Origin: Terriglobia bacterium
Lineage (GTDB): Bacteria; Acidobacteriota; Terriglobia; Bryobacterales; Bryobacteraceae
Direction of reading: 5' to 3'
Length of the DNA: 37,130 bases
Assembly: GCA_025363475.1 (NCBI GenBank)
Contig: JANYDS010000062.1
Location: 1-37,130, forward strand
The number at the start of each line of letters is the position of its first letter. The stretch's first letter is position 1. The notes beneath the pieces were generated by a model. The model did no database searches, was not told where the DNA came from, and saw nothing but the letters and a program-made list of their open reading frames with translations. The position numbers were made by a program, and so were the translations under genes. Below are positions 16,472 to 25,278 of this stretch, in pieces.

Positions 16472-16556
16472 GAACTCGTTTCGCCTTAGGATGGTAGCAT
16501 GCGAACGGCAAAATTCATTCGTCGGGAGTTGCAGGTACCGGTTTGGGGCAGCAGGC

Positions 16557-17492
16557 TTATCGCGGTCGCGACAGGGCGGCGGCGAGCGCGTCGGTAAACC
16601 TTTCTGCTCCAGCTGAATTAAGATGGTAGCCGTCACGGAACATTTCAATTCCCCATGAATCCGGAGGGGCGGGAACAAGGATGGTCGTGCCGGTTCTATT
16701 CCCCGCCTCGATTAGTCCCTGTATCCCCGGCGGTGAGAAACCGGGCGGGACCAGGATATCGCAGCGCATGCGATATGGGGCGCACACAGACTGCATAAGC
16801 TCGAAGTGGCGGGTGGCCGTGGCCAGCACCTGGGCATCGGAAATCGGCGGAAGGCGCGCTTGATTGAAGCGGCGCAGCGATTCGGCATAGCCGGGTTCAG
16901 CGCGATTCAGAATAAAATGACGAAAATTGTTCAATTCCGCGTAAAAAAGGCTGTACCGTGCAAGGAACAAACCGGATATTTTGGTCAGATCATACCCGGA
17001 GTTCTTTCCGGCTTGCAGGAGATCATCGGTGCGGATCAAGTAAAAAGCAGAGTATTCGCCCCGGAGGCTATCGCCGATTAGTTGCGGAACGCTAAGACAG
17101 AGAACGATGCGGTTCGGACGGGATCCTTCCGCAAGCAGGCGCCGAATGCCAAAATACCAGTCGGCCCAGGACGTTTGTTCGATGACGAATCGGGCAGGGA
17201 CAGCATCATTCCGAAGCGCAGTTCGAAGACGATCAACATCCAGGCCTTCAAGAAGAAGGGAGTTGCCGAGCAGCAGCACCGAAGGCATTGAATCTGACCT
17301 GCGTAACGCAAGAGCGGCGCTGTAATCTTTAGATGTGCGCGACTCGATGCGGCTGATTCGCAGGAAACCCAGGCGGGTCACGACCTCGAAACCGCAAAGG
17401 AGCAGAGCAATGGTAACGAGCGCTGCTGCAATTGGGCGCGCGTAGTGCCTCGTCGCGACTCGCTCGTCAGAACTGGAAGTAAATGAAGGCAT
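16557..17492 (-). CDS. membrane-anchored SGNH hydrolase-like protein
   Basis: The 311-residue protein has one N-terminal membrane segment (IAAALVTIALLLCGFEVVTR), which places the rest outside the inner membrane. It then has an SGNH/GDSL-type fold: block I is SVLLLGNSLLLEGLD, with the nucleophile Ser in GNS, and the C-terminal catalytic pair is in DGYHLNSAG (Asp and His). Such proteins partner with MBOAT proteins to put O-acetyl groups on exported polysaccharides, as AlgJ/AlgX do with AlgI in alginate. It overlaps the MBOAT gene by 26 bases, so the two are coupled. Function as the extracellular half of an O-acetylation system is inferred. Confidence 0.8.
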   Translation of the reverse strand: MPSFTSSSDERVATRHYARPIAAALVTIALLLCGFEVVTRLGFLRISRIESRTSKDYSAALALRRSDSMPSVLLLGNSLLLEGLDVDRLRTALRNDAVPARFVIEQTSWADWYFGIRRLLAEGSRPNRIVLCLSVPQLIGDSLRGEYSAFYLIRTDDLLQAGKNSGYDLTKISGLFLARYSLFYAELNNFRHFILNRAEPGYAESLRRFNQARLPPISDAQVLATATRHFELMQSVCAPYRMRCDILVPPGFSPPGIQGLIEAGNRTGTTILVPAPPDSWGIEMFRDGYHLNSAGAERFTDALAAALSRPR

Positions 17493-18879
17493 TTGAATCC
17501 ATAGGCCCGGCCAGTGCCATCACGACGCACAAGACTGCAGCGCTCGCAATAGCCCATCGCGGGTGAGTTTTCTCAAAAGGGTATTCCTCGCCATACAATT
17601 CAAGGCGCAGATCAATCGCAAGCGTGGCCAGTGCGAGCACGCCAAGATAGCCGATCATCGGGAGGAACTCAGGTCGCCAGCCGAAATTCCGCAGATTGCC
17701 GAGCATCGTCAGCGCCTGGTCAATATTGCGGGCCCTGAAGAACAGCCAGCCGAGTCCAACCACAAGCATGGTTACCAGCCATCCGCCGGGATGGAATGCC
17801 GCTGTGTCGCTGTCCGTATCTTTTTTGCGCAAGCGGCCGAAAGCTCGTTCAATTGACAGCCAGAATCCCTGGAGGCCGCCCCAAAAAACAAACGTCCAGT
17901 TCGCCCCGTGCCACAAACCACCGAGGAGCATGGTAGCCATCAGATTGCCATAGGTCCGAGCTTCACCCCCGCGGCTGCCCCCCAGCGGGATGTACAGGTA
18001 ATCGCGCAGCCAGGAGCTCAGGCTAATGTGCCAGCGCCGCCAGAAATCGCGGAGGCTCGATGCCAGATAAGGCTGGCGGAAATTGACCATGAAATGAAAG
18101 CCAAGCAACTGGGCACTTCCCCGCGCGATGTCGCTGTAGCCGCCGAAGTCGCCGTAGATTTGCAGCGCAAAAGCGAAAACGCCGATCAGTGTTGCACCCG
18201 CATTGTTGCCAAGTTTACCGTCGAAGGCTGCGTTCGCCAGATGGGCGGCGTTGTCTCCGATGACCGACTTGCGGAACAGCCCGCAAACGATTAACATCAG
18301 ACCGCCAAAAACTTTCTCTCCGTCAAAGGTTCGGGGCTGCTGCACCTGCGGCAACAGGTGCGAAGGGCGCTGGATAGGGCCGGCAATAAGATGGGGGAAC
18401 AAAGAGATGAAAAGGGAATAATCAACAAAGCGGCGCGCCGGCTTCAGTCTGCCCTTGTAGATATCCACTATGTACGCAACTTCCTGAAACGTATAGAAAG
18501 AAATCCCGGGAGGTAGAACAATCTTCAGCAGGGGCATCAACCCGGTTGACACGCCGACAGACGCCAGCCCGTCAGTCAATGACTGGATAAAAAAATTCGA
18601 ATACTTGAAGATGCCCAGGATTCCGAAATTCAATACCAGTGATATAACCAGCAGCCTCCGCCGGTAGTTGCTGTCGGTGCTGTCGGCAATTTTCTGCCCC
18701 AGTATAAAATCCATGGTGGCGGAACCCAGCATGAGCAGCAGGAAACGCCAATCCCACCAGCCATAGAAGAAAAAACTCGCCAGCAACAGCATCCGGTTCT
18801 GGCGCCTGTGGTTCAGGCACCAGTAGGCCAGCACCACAAGGGCAAGGAACAGCAGATAGATCGGAGTGTCGAAGAGCAC
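17467..18879 (-). CDS. MBOAT-family O-acyltransferase (AlgI-like)
   Basis: A 470-residue polytopic membrane protein of the MBOAT family. Hallmarks are SFFFYGWWDWRFLLLMLGS, PPGISFYTFQEVAYIVDIYK, the signature DFWRRWHISLSSWLRDYLYI and the catalytic histidine in GGLWHGANWTFVFWG. AlgI-like members move acetyl groups across the inner membrane to acetylate polysaccharides. The start is GTG 18879 (LFDTPIYLLFL), the usual beginning of the family. First gene of a minus-strand operon that continues with the SGNH protein, glycosyltransferase and flippase, so the acyl acceptor is probably the polymer made by this cluster. The 130-bp spacer to the divergent gene at 19010 must hold the promoter, but none is clear. 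Confidence 0.93.
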   Translation of the reverse strand: MLFDTPIYLLFLALVVLAYWCLNHRRQNRMLLLASFFFYGWWDWRFLLLMLGSATMDFILGQKIADSTDSNYRRRLLVISLVLNFGILGIFKYSNFFIQSLTDGLASVGVSTGLMPLLKIVLPPGISFYTFQEVAYIVDIYKGRLKPARRFVDYSLFISLFPHLIAGPIQRPSHLLPQVQQPRTFDGEKVFGGLMLIVCGLFRKSVIGDNAAHLANAAFDGKLGNNAGATLIGVFAFALQIYGDFGGYSDIARGSAQLLGFHFMVNFRQPYLASSLRDFWRRWHISLSSWLRDYLYIPLGGSRGGEARTYGNLMATMLLGGLWHGANWTFVFWGGLQGFWLSIERAFGRLRKKDTDSDTAAFHPGGWLVTMLVVGLGWLFFRARNIDQALTMLGNLRNFGWRPEFLPMIGYLGVLALATLAIDLRLELYGEEYPFEKTHPRWAIASAAVLCVVMALAGPMDSNAFIYFQF

Positions 18880-19009
18880 AGGTGGTTAACAGTCGAGTGG
18901 CGGTGATGTCGTAGTAGACCAATGGTAGCAATTTCGTCGTTTTTGGGCCGTTTCACCGGATCGTTGAATCACGCTTGTGGTGAGTCACTGGAAGTACTCA
19001 TAATGGGGC

Positions 19010-19594
19010 GTGGAACCGTTCGCTCCGGTATACGACACCGCTCCACCAGCCCGGCGTTACCTTGAATCCAGACTCTGGCCGAATGGTCCGGTTTGTCCTC
19101 ACTGCGGAAGCGTCGGTCAGGCTGCGGAACTGCAGCCAACGGGTAATTCGCGCACCCACGCACGCGGCGGAACCTACCAGTGCAGAGCATGCCGCAAGCA
19201 GTTCTCCGTCACGGTTGGGACCATTTTTGAGGATTCGCGTATCCCACTCAACAAATGGTTGCAGGCTGTCTGCCTGATGTGTCTGACTCATGGCGGAGTC
19301 AGCGCAATAAGCCTGCAGAAGGAACTGGAACTGGGTTCGTATCGCTCCGCGAGGTTCATATTCCTGAAAATCCGCTGGGCTCTGCGCAAGAACTCACTGG
19401 CTGACCTGGGTTCTTCGAAAACAATCCAGATTTCGCTTGCGCCTGAACAGGCAATTATAGAGCTGTTTCTGGTGAAGCCCGATGCAGATACGCCACGCCC
19501 AGGGAAAGCGCGGCAGCGGTCGGTGTGGGCGGAGGTGAACGAGGGTATTGAACCGATCAATCAACCGGTAAAAGCCCGCATACTTGCTTTGTAA
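19010..19594 (+). CDS. IS1595-type zinc-ribbon/helix protein lacking the DDE domain
   Basis: The 194-residue product matches only the N-terminal DNA-binding part of IS1595-family transposases. It has ARRYLESRLWPNGPVCPHCG, then CRACRKQFSVTVGTIFEDS, then RIPLNKWLQAVCLM and SALQLQKEL-like SAISLQKELELGSYRSA with the helix ending in RWALRKN. Four Cys (CPHC and CRAC) are the zinc ligands. The DDE catalytic domain, which should start with DEKYIGG-like sequence, is absent; instead there is a 65-residue basic tail (PGKARQRSVWAEVNEGIEPI) of unknown kind. GTG 19010 follows a TAA at 19001. It is intact as an ORF, so either a truncated relic or a repurposed DNA-binding protein. Confidence 0.75.
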   Translation: MEPFAPVYDTAPPARRYLESRLWPNGPVCPHCGSVGQAAELQPTGNSRTHARGGTYQCRACRKQFSVTVGTIFEDSRIPLNKWLQAVCLMCLTHGGVSAISLQKELELGSYRSARFIFLKIRWALRKNSLADLGSSKTIQISLAPEQAIIELFLVKPDADTPRPGKARQRSVWAEVNEGIEPINQPVKARILAL

Positions 19595-19700
19595 TGTGCC
19601 GCGTACAAATTTTTATAGCTTAGTATCAGTCACTTACGAGGATTGGCGGATTCCAGAACACGCCCATGCCCTTAGCATGAGGCCGAGGGATCAACCTTAT

Positions 19701-21413
19701 ATGAAACGCGAAACTTTGTTTTGGATCATGCTAGCCGCCGGGTCCGGGTTTGCTGGCGCACAGACTCGTCTCGACCTGCGAACGCAGACAAAAACTCCTG
19801 ACCTTTCGGCCCTGGGTGCCACCAGCACTTTTCAAACAGGAGCGACTCTGCCTGCAACCTGCACCAGCGGCCAGTCTTATTTTCTTACTTTGGCTGAGCC
19901 GGGGGCGAACCTCTTCCTGTGCGCCTCGGCGAACACCTGGAGCCAGATAAAGAGTGCCGTCGCCGGGGGCGTACGGTCAGTAACCGGTGCCAATGATACG
20001 CTGCAGCGGACGGACGACAAGATGAATGTCATCTACACCGGCTCCGGGGCAGTGGCTGTGACTTTACCGCAACCTGGTACTGGCGGAGGGCCGGGCAGCG
20101 TATGGGAAGCATCTGTGTTTAACAGCTCAACCAACGGTACGTTGACACTGACTCCGGTCGGCACCGGAATCGACGGATATTCATCCGTGTCCGTGCCGCC
20201 GTTACAGGGGCTGTCAATCTGGAGTGACGGGACCACCTACCACAGCGGCAGCACAATTCTCCAGGCTGGCACGGGAATCCAGCTGATCAACCGGAAAATT
20301 TCTTCAGATACCTCCGTCATGCTCTCGACTGCGGATTATCAGGACGGAACAGGGCTTCGGTGCTTCTCGAATTCGGGCCTTGCGACTGCTTTTACGTGCA
20401 CAACGCCCACACTATTTTCCGCCTACGCCAATGGCATGCGAGTGAACTGGCAGCCGGACGTGGCCTGCGATGCCGCCCCGACCCTCTCGATCAATGGATT
20501 GCCGGCGGTGGCGATTGCGGAAACTGGCGGTGCATCACTCAAAACCGGCGACTGTGATACTCCCCGAAAAAATCTCACTCTCGCTTACAACTCAGCACTG
20601 GCGGGGGGGCCCTATTGGGAAATCGTCGGAGGCGGGACAGTGCCCGGGGCAAACGCCGGACTTCCAGCCACCCTTGCTCAGACAAACACCAGCAACCGTT
20701 TCAGCACAGGCACTCAGGACTTCTCGTCGGCCCAGCACACTTTGCCGACGGTAACCGGAACTCAGGCACTACTTCCCGCGGCTTGCACGCTGGGCGAATT
20801 GTATTTTGCGAGTGATGTACCGGCCGGACAGAATCTTTTCTACTGCACTGCAACCAACGTGTGGAGGCAGCAGTCGGGCGCTTCCGGCACAAAACGGGGT
20901 TCGATGCATTTTTCTACACTCGGCTACAACGGCGCGGGACTGGGTCCCTACATCAATTGGGTAAACAGCAGCACCAGCATCGGAGGAAACCTGGCCGCTG
21001 GCACATTCCCCTTTGCAGGATTTGGGAACGGATCCAATCCCACGGCCTCGTACAACTTTGTGTGGCCAGCGGATTTTGATGCCAGCGGCCGGGTAGACGT
21101 GACACTGGGCTTCGCGGATGGTTCTTATTCAGGAGGCAACGCTAAATTTGACGTTTCGATTGCATGTGTCGCCGCCAACACCGGCCTGGGTGCAGCCCCG
21201 ATCTTCGGGACATCCGCCACGACCGGCACCGTGGCGGTGGGTGGAGGCGATACTCTTATTACGTCTGTCATTTCCGCAGTTGATACCGTGGTGCCCTCTT
21301 GCTCACCGGACGAACTGGCATCGTTGAAGATCATGCGTGACACGTCCATCAGCGGTCAGGCCGGTATGCTGCAAATGATTCGGGTGTCTTTAACTTATTC
21401 GAGGCTCTTATGA
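19701..21413 (+). CDS. secreted beta-rich repeat protein of unknown function
   Basis: A 570-residue secreted protein. ATG 19701 has GAGGGA ten bases upstream and begins a signal peptide (KRETLFWIMLAAGSGFAGA); a longer frame from 19584 looks wrong. Two copies of a short module are visible: GATLPATCTSGQSYFL with LFLCASANTWSQ near residue 55, and ALLPAACTLGELYFAS with LFYCTATNVWRQ near 365. Each carries two Cys that could form a disulfide. The modules flank a Gly/Thr-rich beta region (VAVTLPQPGTGGGPGSVWEA) and are followed by a jelly-roll-like C-terminal domain. It resembles secreted proteins seen often in Solibacter-like genomes. No enzyme motif. It may be a surface or matrix protein, perhaps with the beta-helix protein encoded next. 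Confidence 0.7.
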   Translation: MKRETLFWIMLAAGSGFAGAQTRLDLRTQTKTPDLSALGATSTFQTGATLPATCTSGQSYFLTLAEPGANLFLCASANTWSQIKSAVAGGVRSVTGANDTLQRTDDKMNVIYTGSGAVAVTLPQPGTGGGPGSVWEASVFNSSTNGTLTLTPVGTGIDGYSSVSVPPLQGLSIWSDGTTYHSGSTILQAGTGIQLINRKISSDTSVMLSTADYQDGTGLRCFSNSGLATAFTCTTPTLFSAYANGMRVNWQPDVACDAAPTLSINGLPAVAIAETGGASLKTGDCDTPRKNLTLAYNSALAGGPYWEIVGGGTVPGANAGLPATLAQTNTSNRFSTGTQDFSSAQHTLPTVTGTQALLPAACTLGELYFASDVPAGQNLFYCTATNVWRQQSGASGTKRGSMHFSTLGYNGAGLGPYINWVNSSTSIGGNLAAGTFPFAGFGNGSNPTASYNFVWPADFDASGRVDVTLGFADGSYSGGNAKFDVSIACVAANTGLGAAPIFGTSATTGTVAVGGGDTLITSVISAVDTVVPSCSPDELASLKIMRDTSISGQAGMLQMIRVSLTYSRLL

Positions 21414-21461
21414 AGCAGAACTTTTCAATGCAGCCGTACATGAGACAGAAAGGTTCATAAG

Positions 21462-24400
21462 ATGAAGAAAATTTCAACAATCCTGTTACTCTGCGCGATT
21501 CAGGCCGTCGCCCAAATCCCCTCGATAACGGCAGTGACACTGGATACTGCGGCAACTGACAATACTTCGTTCCGTGTTTTCGTCACGACCGCGCAGGCGA
21601 GCTGGATCGAAGTCAAATACGGGACATCGAGCGGCAACTATCCTTACAACACGCGAACCATACAGGGACCCGCTGTAGCACTTTCCGTGGGCGGACTCAC
21701 GCCGGGCACCACCTACTACATTCTTGCCACCGCGCGACCGAACCTGAACAATGACACCAGCATATGTGCGACTCCAGCATGTGGGGCGCAGGAACTAACC
21801 GTCACGACTGCGCCCGGCACAGGGGCGCAGCCGCCCATTCCTCCCGCTACGTGGGCACTCACCCACCCCGATACCTCGGGTTATACGGTTGTGCCGATTG
21901 CGGTCATTAACTCCGTGACGGGAGAATGCGGGGCGACTCAGGCTGCGTCCAGCCCGGATGGCTGGTCGGTCGCGGCTGGGGACACGCTCTCAACGATCCT
22001 GTTGAGAATCGGTTATGGCACCGTGCTTGAATTCGACCAGGGCGCGGCGTGCGTTGTACCTTATCAGAACCCGAGCAACTACCAGGGATATACCCTCGGT
22101 GGAAAATCAATGGATCCCCGCGCATTGGGGGACATCAACTCCCAAAATCACAGATATATCGTTTTGCGCACGAAGTCCCTTGCGCCAGGCGATTTTCCGC
22201 CGTTTGGAGTTCGCATTACGCCCACCTGGTCAGCCAGGCTGGCAAAGATGTACATCCAGCGTCCGGCATCGCCGAATAGTGCTGCGGGACAGGTATTCGA
22301 TGCCGACAACAATGGTCCGGGCGTGCACCACTACTGGTTCGAAAATCTTGAGTTCGCACCCGCTCCGGGCTATTCGAATCCAGTGGATGCAGTGGATCCG
22401 CTGGCTTTCCAGTATTTCTTTCGGCTCGGGTCACAGTATCAGACAGTGAACAACGCCTATATGGTGCTCGACCGCCTCTATATGCACGGCTGGCCGCCGC
22501 CGATCCGACAGTACGACGCCGTGGAACTGGGAGGTAACTTTCAGGCGATGATTGGCTGTTACATCTCGCAAGTGCAGACATGGAGGATGACCGCATGGCC
22601 TCTATACGCTGGTGCTCTGGACGGCACCAACAGGACTATTTCGATTCCCCAGGAGAATTACCGCTTTCAGGTGGCAACTCCGATGCTTGGAATGTCCGGC
22701 CCGGCGACGGTAACTCTCAGCGAGAGTTCCGATTACAGGGGGACTGTGCTGGGCAATCTTTACAAGGATCATCTGGAAATTCAGTATTCGCCCGGGACGG
22801 CCCTGATTTCGTGCACAAACTGCGTTGCGACGCAGACATCGAACCTGGCTACGCCGGGCGATGCTTTCCCTCTCTTTTCCGGCCAGATTGTGGGAGGCCA
22901 GTTCACCAATCTGATATGGAATGCCAACTGTGAGACATGCACAAGTCGATATGGGATGGCGCTTGGGGTGCAATGGACAGATCCAAAGGCACCCGGCGGA
23001 GGGCCGTACCTGATTGACAACAACTACATCGACGGGGTGGGTGAGGGCTTCTATATTGATGCACTCTATTCCAACTACGGCAACGATGACATGACTTACA
23101 CGCACAACCACAACATCTGGCCCAAAAACTACTTCATCCGCGATGCCAACTGGGTTGGATGGCGTTTTAATGTACGGCAGCACTTTGAGATTAAGCGGGG
23201 CCATCGTTTCAACATCACCGGGAACGTTTTTTCGTATTCGTGGTCATATCAGAATTCGGGGCCGGGAATATTTTTGTCTTCGAGGCCGCAGTATGTCCCT
23301 CAAACCCTCGATTCCGGAATTACCGACATCACGGTCAAGAGCAACATTATTCGGCACGGCAGGTCGGGGATCGAGTGCTGGGGAATTGCGCCCATGGACA
23401 ATGGTGCGGGTTCCAGCGATTCCCAGGTGACTTCGCGGGTGGCGATTACCAATAACCTGATGTACGACCTCGGGAGGTACCTGTATTGCGACACCTCAAA
23501 TTGTCCCGGGTTCCAGTCGCCCTATTTCGCCATCCGGCCAGGTTGCCAGAATGTCACGATCAAAAACAACACCGGCGGGATGATGCAGGGCGATATTCCG
23601 GCTTGGCTTTATGTTGGAGGAGGGAACGTTCTACCGAGCTTTCTCGATTTCGAAAACAATATCCTCTACCTGTCTGCCGGAGCGGCATCCGGCAGCCCGA
23701 GCGTGTTGTGGGGCGGGATTCTGGGCGACTGGCCGACGCCGGATTATACCGGTCACGATGTCAAGCCATCGGTTAACTACTCGATCAATATGGACGCCTC
23801 GTTTTCCGCAGTACCGAACTTCAAATCGCAACTGGACAAGACCTTCGTGAACATCGGCAGCACGGTGGTGCAGGGTGCTTACATCTGGAAGAACAATATC
23901 GGAATCGGCGGCTACATCGGGGCTGCCGGGTCCATGACCGATATGACTTCAGCCCAGTTGCTGGCTATGTCAAACAAGATGCCTCCAGGCGATTTCTACC
24001 CTGCTGGCGCCACCATCAAAGCCAGGGAAAAAGCGATCAATTTCGCGAACCCGGCCGCTGGCGATTTTCATATTACCGGGCCCAGTTCGTCTAATCCGGG
24101 GGGACGCGGCGTCGACTATGATCAGCTCAACAGCGATGGAGGCCTCGTCACATCGGTGCAACCATTGCTACGGGCGTCCGACCGGGCAAGAATCCGCTAT
24201 ATCGCTCCGGATACCCGAACCTGCTATGTGGATTTCAGCAGTGATGGCACAAACTGGAGCCGTCAGGCGGATACTGGCGGAGCGCGAATCAGAAGTGTGA
24301 CGCTGACCGGGCTCGCAGCTTCCGGCGCATATGAATACCGGATTCTGTGCTACTTCGAGCAAATAAATGACGGTGTTCTTTACACCGAATATACGCCGGA

Positions 24401-24665
24401 CCAGATCACGAGAGGGAAATTTGAGACGCTGCCAGTCGGCACCGGGCGGATTTCGCTGCAATTTGAGGCAGCGAGTGTTCCAGGTGCGGTGCGGATGGAT
24501 GTAACACTCACACCTCTCGCGGGGCCGGCCGTGACCGCGTCGTGTTCTACTTCACCTTGTGCCATTCCGGCGCCAATAGGAGATTATTCGATGAAAACGA
24601 TTTACGTGGGCGCCGCGAATAATCAACTCACTGCGGGTAGTCCTGTCACTGTCGCCGTCCGTTGA
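21462..24665 (+). CDS. secreted right-handed beta-helix protein with Fn3-like ends
   Basis: The protein has 1067 residues. It begins with a signal peptide (ISTILLLCAIQAVAQIP), then an Fn3-like domain at about 20-115 (ASWIEVKYGTSSGNY, GLTPGTTYYILATARP). The long middle, about 230-760, has the Asn-rich turns of a parallel beta-helix (NNYIDGVGEGFYID, FNITGNVFSYSWSYQNSGPG, VKSNIIRHGRSGIECWG, VTIKNNTGG, LDFENNILYLS). A second Fn3-like domain lies near 900-985 and a short beta domain closes the protein. The fold is that of pectate-lyase-like or phage tail-spike proteins, but no catalytic set is recognisable. It lies 48 bp after the previous secreted protein and is probably cotranscribed. Likely role is carbohydrate binding or cleavage at the cell surface. 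Confidence 0.78.
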   Translation: MKKISTILLLCAIQAVAQIPSITAVTLDTAATDNTSFRVFVTTAQASWIEVKYGTSSGNYPYNTRTIQGPAVALSVGGLTPGTTYYILATARPNLNNDTSICATPACGAQELTVTTAPGTGAQPPIPPATWALTHPDTSGYTVVPIAVINSVTGECGATQAASSPDGWSVAAGDTLSTILLRIGYGTVLEFDQGAACVVPYQNPSNYQGYTLGGKSMDPRALGDINSQNHRYIVLRTKSLAPGDFPPFGVRITPTWSARLAKMYIQRPASPNSAAGQVFDADNNGPGVHHYWFENLEFAPAPGYSNPVDAVDPLAFQYFFRLGSQYQTVNNAYMVLDRLYMHGWPPPIRQYDAVELGGNFQAMIGCYISQVQTWRMTAWPLYAGALDGTNRTISIPQENYRFQVATPMLGMSGPATVTLSESSDYRGTVLGNLYKDHLEIQYSPGTALISCTNCVATQTSNLATPGDAFPLFSGQIVGGQFTNLIWNANCETCTSRYGMALGVQWTDPKAPGGGPYLIDNNYIDGVGEGFYIDALYSNYGNDDMTYTHNHNIWPKNYFIRDANWVGWRFNVRQHFEIKRGHRFNITGNVFSYSWSYQNSGPGIFLSSRPQYVPQTLDSGITDITVKSNIIRHGRSGIECWGIAPMDNGAGSSDSQVTSRVAITNNLMYDLGRYLYCDTSNCPGFQSPYFAIRPGCQNVTIKNNTGGMMQGDIPAWLYVGGGNVLPSFLDFENNILYLSAGAASGSPSVLWGGILGDWPTPDYTGHDVKPSVNYSINMDASFSAVPNFKSQLDKTFVNIGSTVVQGAYIWKNNIGIGGYIGAAGSMTDMTSAQLLAMSNKMPPGDFYPAGATIKAREKAINFANPAAGDFHITGPSSSNPGGRGVDYDQLNSDGGLVTSVQPLLRASDRARIRYIAPDTRTCYVDFSSDGTNWSRQADTGGARIRSVTLTGLAASGAYEYRILCYFEQINDGVLYTEYTPDQITRGKFETLPVGTGRISLQFEAASVPGAVRMDVTLTPLAGPAVTASCSTSPCAIPAPIGDYSMKTIYVGAANNQLTAGSPVTVAVR

Positions 24666-24683
24666 TTTCGAACGGTAGTTGGG

Positions 24684-24710
24684 CGCGCCCAGGAATTTCT
24701 CCTGGGCGCG
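24684..24710. terminator. strong hairpin between convergent genes
   Basis: CGCGCCCAGGA and TCCTGGGCGCG form a perfect 11-bp stem with a five-base loop, 19 bases after the beta-helix gene stop and before the convergent acyl-carrier gene. There is no U-run after it on either strand, so it may stop transcription only with help or protect the 3' end. Confidence 0.5.
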
Positions 24711-24772
24711 AGCCAAACCGTTTCGATCACCGCGATAACTGCAAAGGCAATACAAGACAGGAAAAATCAGAC

Positions 24773-25000
24773 TCAGGCGGTCACTCCAACCAACTTCCCG
24801 AGGTCGTTTATCGTTTCAGCAGACATGAACTGACGGGGCGAGAGCGACAGGCGAAAATGTTCGTCTGCGAACGCGATGAAACTCATCATCGCAAGAGAGT
24901 TCCAACTATAAAGTTCATCGAGTTTTTCCACGCCTGCCAAAGTACCGGACGGCAACTCAAGGATTTCGTTCATATGGCCCAGAAATTCCACTTTTGACAT
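24773..25000 (-). CDS. acyl carrier protein
   Basis: A 75-residue acidic four-helix acyl carrier protein. The phosphopantetheine serine is Ser35 in LYSWNSLAMMSFIAFADEHF; here the usual Asp of the DSL motif is Asn (NSL). The last helix reads ETINDLGKLVGV, as in other carrier proteins. It stands alone: no ketosynthase or adenylation gene lies nearby, unlike the fatty-acid acpP. Such stand-alone carriers are common near exopolysaccharide and exosortase loci. It ends in a convergent pair with the beta-helix gene and is divergent from the relic cyclase at 25063. Partner enzymes unknown. Confidence 0.88.
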   Translation of the reverse strand: MSKVEFLGHMNEILELPSGTLAGVEKLDELYSWNSLAMMSFIAFADEHFRLSLSPRQFMSAETINDLGKLVGVTA

Positions 25001-25062
25001 GTTTTGACTAAGTTATCACGTGGTCTGGCGGGCGGCCCCGGACCTGAGCGCTAAACTGAAGT

Positions 25063-25278
25063 TTGGTGCGAAATTTAGAATCTGGAAGCAGTGCTACGAA
25101 ACCTTCGGTGTGGCGGAACATTTGTGTCCAGAGGTTGGTCGACCAGCAGAGGTTGGTCGACCAGATAGATACGCCGGGAAATGACACGCACCGTACCCTG
25201 TTCAACTACCGAAGAGTAGTCGGACAAGGCCTAAGGACCGGGCGCTTTCTTCAGTGGTTTGAAGGTCGGATTCACTAA
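25063..25278 (+). pseudogene. C-terminal remnant of an asparagine-synthetase-like (lasso cyclase) gene
   Basis: The frame ending in TAA directly before the HPr-kinase-like gene encodes HRTLFNYRRVVGQGLRTGRF then LQWFEGRIH. This lines up with the C-terminus of the intact cyclase at 30297-32264 (ERTLLYCNVIDQCIMGGRFL, RWFEENPS), including the preceding LVDQIDTPGN versus LKRVDQAGPD. Only about 50 codons survive; the amidotransferase-like and synthetase domains are gone and the upstream bases read as unrelated sequence. It also contains a perfect 18-bp duplication. The finding shows that the plus-strand kinase and PqqD genes once followed a cyclase gene, as they do on the minus strand. Confidence 0.72.
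25129..25164 (+). repeat. perfect 18-bp tandem duplication
   Basis: The unit CAGAGGTTGGTCGACCAG occurs twice in a row (25129-25146 and 25147-25164) without a mismatch. It keeps frame and repeats six residues (QRLVDQ) in the cyclase remnant. Each unit contains the palindrome TGGTCGACCA. Confidence 0.95.

Noticed and set aside
19584-19700. N-terminal extension of the secreted protein from ATG 19584
   Set aside because: The signal peptide and a well-placed GAGGGA belong to ATG 19701; the extension overlaps the end of the previous gene.
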